DNA of 7,388 bases, from contig CAJTKV010000042.1 of assembly GCA_910577075.1 (NCBI GenBank), positions 1 through 7,388 of the forward strand, read 5' to 3'. This DNA comes from an uncultured Bacilli bacterium (GTDB lineage: Bacteria > Bacillota_I > Bacilli_A > RF39 > UBA660). Below the pieces are notes generated by a model. The model saw only the letters and a list, made by a program, of their open reading frames with translations, was not told the origin of the DNA and ran no database searches. Shown piece by piece: positions 4,630 through 7,388 of this stretch. The first letter of the stretch is position 1. Each line of letters starts with the position of its first letter. The translations under genes were made by a program, and so were the position numbers.

Positions 4630-6081
4630 ATGAAAAAGTTTTTTGAAAAACATGATTTATTCAAACTAGTTGGAATTTGTTTGTTAGTCGTAGTTGCTTT
4701 TACATGGTTCTTAAAACAAGGAGATTTCGCGACGGGAAAATTTGCTGTTGATACGGCATTAAATCGCATTGGTCTATTTGATGTTGTTACATATGGATGT
4801 ACTGTTATTGATATCTATTTTGTCAATATCGTCTTTGTTTTTGCAGTTGCAGGATTTTATAAATTCTTAGGATCATTAAGTGCATATAGAGAATTAACAA
4901 ATAGAATCGCATCAGCATTTAAAGGAAAGGAAAAAATCTTTGTAGCTATATCTATTCTAGTATTTGCTTGTTTAGCTGGATTATTAAATGAATATTTTGT
5001 ACTTATTGCATTAGTTCCATTTATGATATCTATTCTAAGCAACTTAAAAGTAGATAAAGTAACAGGTGTTGCAGCAACTTTTGGTGGTATTATGATTGGT
5101 CTTTTAGGATCAACATATTCCAATGTATCAGCTGTATTTGTCAATACACAAGTTAATAATGGACAAGGCCTTGGGCTTGGTTATGCTAATGAATTAATGG
5201 GAACTCTTATTCTATTTGCTATAGCATATATATTACTTACATATTTAACTTTTGCAAGAATGAATGCCGTTTCTAAGAAAAAAGATGTTGCATTGTTAGA
5301 AGATCCTTTTGTTACTGTTGTTGAAGAAAAAACAAGTAAAAAGAAAAAAGATAGTAAAGGTGTAAGTATTTTACCAATTGCAATTATCTTAGGTGTTTTA
5401 TTCATTAACTTAGTATTAGGATTTATATCTTGGACAGGTGCATTTAATATTGCTACATTTAGCGATATGTTTAAAACTATCAGTGAAGCAACATTATTTG
5501 GTGGAGACGTTCAATATGTAAGCGTTATCCTAGGTAGTGTACTAAGAGCATTTGGAGAATGGGATTTAATAACATTTATAGCATTGATGTTGATGGCAGC
5601 ATTAATCATTAAAATTGTTTATCATGTACCATTTGATAAGATGATTGAAGAATTTGGTGAAGGTGCAAAGAAAATTACTGGTTCAGTAGTAATATTGATA
5701 ATGTTATATTCAGTATTATTATTCTCAATTAACTTTATGACATTTACGCATATTGTAAAGATTATAACTAATGCAGGAAATAATATATTCACAATATTCT
5801 CAAGTGGATTAGTTACAGGAGTATTTGCCAATGATTTCTTATATGCAGCAAATACTTTAGCAACTTTTGTTACGGGATTTAAAGATCCAGCAGTTGCAGG
5901 ACTTGCACTTCAAGCTGCATCTGGTTTAGTAGCATTTGTTGCGCCAACTAGTATTGCATTAATGTTTGGCCTATCTATGTTAGATGTTAAGTATAAAGAT
6001 TGGTTTAAATATATCTGGAAATTTGCTCTAGCTATGTTAGTAGTAATATTAATAGTTTTAGCTATTCTAGTATATGTATAG
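4630..6081 (+). CDS. YfcC/DcuC-like multi-pass membrane carrier
   Basis: The 483-residue integral membrane protein has roughly twelve hydrophobic segments in two halves. A highly charged lysine-rich cytoplasmic loop (about 210-245) joins them. Segments are seen near 11-28, 62-80, 104-137 (two), 150-172, 188-209, 246-268, 294-331, 350-373, 384-405, 422-450 and 460-482. Two stretches match YfcC as I know it: 'EFGEGAKKITGSVVIL' at 340-355 (E. coli YfcC: SFTEGARMM), and 'VAPTSIALMFGLSMLDVKYKDW' at 437-458 (YfcC: IYPTSASLMATLGVCRVDFRNW). The YfcC/DcuC group lies in the ion-transporter superfamily and includes C4-dicarboxylate carriers and putative amino-acid or peptide-breakdown-product transporters; the solute is unknown. 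An extended -10 promoter, near-perfect AGGAGGT nine bases before the ATG, and a UUCG terminator suggest an efficiently expressed single-gene unit. Family call fairly good, substrate open. Confidence 0.7.
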   Translation: MKKFFEKHDLFKLVGICLLVVVAFTWFLKQGDFATGKFAVDTALNRIGLFDVVTYGCTVIDIYFVNIVFVFAVAGFYKFLGSLSAYRELTNRIASAFKGKEKIFVAISILVFACLAGLLNEYFVLIALVPFMISILSNLKVDKVTGVAATFGGIMIGLLGSTYSNVSAVFVNTQVNNGQGLGLGYANELMGTLILFAIAYILLTYLTFARMNAVSKKKDVALLEDPFVTVVEEKTSKKKKDSKGVSILPIAIILGVLFINLVLGFISWTGAFNIATFSDMFKTISEATLFGGDVQYVSVILGSVLRAFGEWDLITFIALMLMAALIIKIVYHVPFDKMIEEFGEGAKKITGSVVILIMLYSVLLFSINFMTFTHIVKIITNAGNNIFTIFSSGLVTGVFANDFLYAANTLATFVTGFKDPAVAGLALQAASGLVAFVAPTSIALMFGLSMLDVKYKDWFKYIWKFALAMLVVILIVLAILVYV

Positions 6082-6082
6082 G

Positions 6083-6105
6083 AAACTTGCTTCGGCAAGT
6101 TTTTT
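6083..6105 (+). terminator. Intrinsic terminator with UUCG tetraloop
   Basis: A perfect 8-bp stem (AAACTTGC 6083-6090 with GCAAGTTT 6095-6102) is closed by TTCG, flanked by C and G, and followed by T's to 6105. It starts right after the TAG of the transporter gene. The tetraloop makes it the most stable terminator in the window. Confidence 0.9.
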
Positions 6106-6107
6106 AT

Positions 6108-6136
6108 TTGACAAAAAAGCTAATAATTGTTAGAAT
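6108..6136 (+). promoter_or_regulatory. Near-consensus sigma-A promoter of the right-edge gene
   Basis: TTGACA (6108-6113, perfect) and TAGAAT (6131-6136, five of six) are separated by the ideal 17 bases. The -35 begins two bases after the terminator T-tract. The expected start is near 6143, giving a leader of about 24 bases to the ATG at 6167. Confidence 0.8.
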
Positions 6137-6166
6137 ATCAGCCATATTGAAGGGGATTTGTGATTA

Positions 6167-7388
6167 ATGAAAGCAATAGATAGAGAAAAGGCTTTATTTG
6201 GCGATTTATATTATAATGCAACGCGAGATGAAGTAAAAAAGTTGGCAAGTGATTTGCAAAAATATCCAATAAGTTCAATAGCTGCATATCTAAAAGTAAT
6301 TATGCAAGATATACTTGGACATTTGGCAGGATTAACGTCATTTATGGATGCTTGTATGGTTAGAGATAAATTGCATTTTGAAAGTAAAATTAATAATAAG
6401 TTGGGAAAGAGAAAGTTAGTAGAGTTAATTAGCTTATTAGAGGAATTGGATAATTATGGAATTCATATGGATGATGTTATTTTTCCAACTAATGATAATG
6501 ATGAATTTTTAAGGCAAATAATAAAAGATAGAAGAAAAGGTATATTACAAGATTACTTATCTATAAGTACTTTGAATGAATTCTTTGATATGGTGATGAT
6601 GGTTGTTACTATTATGCCAATGGCGAGAAGAATAAAAGAGTTTGATGCTTTTATTCCCAATCCAGTTAATTTTGATTTTAAAAATAAATATTATCCATCT
6701 ATTGATTATCTTTTGTATTATATGGACAATGATCGTCATGATAGTTTAATGAATAAGCATGAGGAAATGGGACGCGAGATAAATCTGATTGAGTGGATCA
6801 ATAATTATAAAAATAGATATGCGATAAAGGATTTATTAAGAGAAGAGATGGGAATTAAAACTGAAGGCTTTAGTGAAGGCGAAACAGTTGATGATGATAT
6901 TAAGAAAGATATATTAGATGATATTGCCAATTTTGCTCGTGATGAATATGACTTTAGTGATGATGAATTAGAACATCTAGAAGTGATTGCCAAAGAAAAA
7001 ATCAAAGAAATATATATTCTAAAAAAACAAGTTTTGGAGATGCGTGAATCTATTAAAATGATTTTAAAGACACAGGATATAGATTTAAATGATAAAGAGT
7101 ATGAAAAATTAGAAGATGAGTTTGTTATGGAAACTTTCATTAAACATGCTACTAAGAAAACGAGAATGAGGCGTGGAGTTATTTTTATAATATTTTCGGC
7201 CATTATTGCATCTCTTGTCTTAATTCCATCATTTCATACTTCTAAAGAGATAACGGCTAATGACAAGGTAAGAGAGGCACATCATGTTGCTATGGATGTA
7301 CCTAAAGATAAGGAAAATGATGAAAAGCCTGATATACCAAAGATTGACGAAGAGGAAGATGATCAAAAATATATTGAGATTATACTAC
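6167..7388 (+). CDS. Single-pass membrane protein of unknown function (C-terminus missing)
   Basis: An uninterrupted frame from ATG 6167 runs off the right edge, giving at least 407 residues. The ATG has AAGGGGA (6150-6156) upstream; an in-frame TTG at 6158 is followed at once by TGA, so the start is well defined. The first 335 residues are hydrophilic and mainly helical, without signal peptide or recognised motif. They include an acidic stretch with repeated Asp-Asp pairs at about 244-275 and a charged, possibly coiled segment at about 275-330. A basic cluster (KKTRMRR, about 330-336) precedes one membrane helix at about 338-356, predicting a cytoplasmic N-terminal domain. The segment after it is Lys/Asp/Glu-rich with a PKDKENDEKPDIPKIDEEEDD-like linker, presumably outside, leading to an unseen domain. 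This layout occurs in membrane-anchored sensors, anti-sigma-type regulators and envelope scaffold proteins, but I cannot place it. Transcribed from its own strong promoter. Confidence 0.8.
   Translation, partial: MKAIDREKALFGDLYYNATRDEVKKLASDLQKYPISSIAAYLKVIMQDILGHLAGLTSFMDACMVRDKLHFESKINNKLGKRKLVELISLLEELDNYGIHMDDVIFPTNDNDEFLRQIIKDRRKGILQDYLSISTLNEFFDMVMMVVTIMPMARRIKEFDAFIPNPVNFDFKNKYYPSIDYLLYYMDNDRHDSLMNKHEEMGREINLIEWINNYKNRYAIKDLLREEMGIKTEGFSEGETVDDDIKKDILDDIANFARDEYDFSDDELEHLEVIAKEKIKEIYILKKQVLEMRESIKMILKTQDIDLNDKEYEKLEDEFVMETFIKHATKKTRMRRGVIFIIFSAIIASLVLIPSFHTSKEITANDKVREAHHVAMDVPKDKENDEKPDIPKIDEEEDDQKYIEIIL

Noticed and set aside
4857..5405. Minus-strand open frames within the transporter gene.
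   Set aside because: Shadows of a long, recognisable membrane protein gene, with no initiation signals of their own.
6805..7203. Open frame of 132 codons on the minus strand, rich in Ser, Ile and Leu.
   Set aside because: It opposes the long right-edge gene, which has a strong promoter, ribosome binding site and continuous frame; the Ser/Ile/Leu bias is the expected complement of acidic codons on the other strand.
1..7388. Possible TGA-as-tryptophan code, considered because of the very low GC and absence of TGA stops.
   Set aside because: Tryptophans in the recognised genes are TGG and no gene carries an in-frame TGA; nine stops without TGA are unsurprising in such AT-rich DNA where TAA dominates.
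1..7388. A CRISPR array, insertion sequence, prophage, toxin-antitoxin pair or new defence system.
   Set aside because: No regularly spaced repeats, transposase, integrase or small two-gene toxin-antitoxin layout is seen; most genes fall in ordinary families with their own promoters and terminators.

Overview
The window is very AT-rich and tightly packed. It carries eight complete protein genes, the last codons of a ninth at the left edge, and a large gene cut off by the right edge. Low GC, strong AGGAGG-type ribosome binding sites, TTG and GTG starts, short intrinsic terminators, and a recognisable GerQ spore-coat/germination protein point to a low-GC, endospore-forming member of the Firmicutes (Bacillota). 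It could be one of the AT-rich, gut-associated Bacilli/Erysipelotrichia-like lineages, but that is an inference from style and not a taxonomic identification. Tryptophans in the genes I checked are TGG, no gene is interrupted by TGA, and all nine visible stops are TAA (7) or TAG (2), so the standard bacterial code fits.

Layout, left to right. At 1-767 is the end of a rightward operon: the tail of an unidentified gene, then a small four-helix FtsX-like permease. A hairpin at 769-791 serves this operon and the leftward gene it meets. From 1856 down to 790 run two leftward genes with their own signals: a LemA-family membrane-anchored protein, then a YkgJ-type cysteine-cluster protein. A rightward metallo-beta-lactamase-fold hydrolase starts divergently from lemA and meets gerQ tail to tail with a 14-base overlap. 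gerQ (leftward) has a good mother-cell sigma-E-type promoter. Divergent from it is a soluble protein of about 266 residues that I do not recognise. That gene converges on a leftward HAD-superfamily phosphatase of the YjjG/YfnB type.

The right half holds a 206-base divergent regulatory region with promoters for both flanking genes. It is followed by a strongly signalled YfcC/DcuC-like membrane carrier with a UUCG-loop terminator. Last is a single-pass membrane protein of unknown function, with a near-consensus TTGACA promoter, truncated at the right edge.

The genes mostly look like independent short transcription units and not one pathway: housekeeping hydrolases, envelope proteins, a transporter and a sporulation gene. 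I see no CRISPR array, insertion sequence, tRNA or rRNA, and no convincing new multi-gene system. The points most worth following are the sigma-E promoter and reduced N-terminus of gerQ, the unknown gene sharing its upstream region, and the truncated unknown membrane protein at the right edge.
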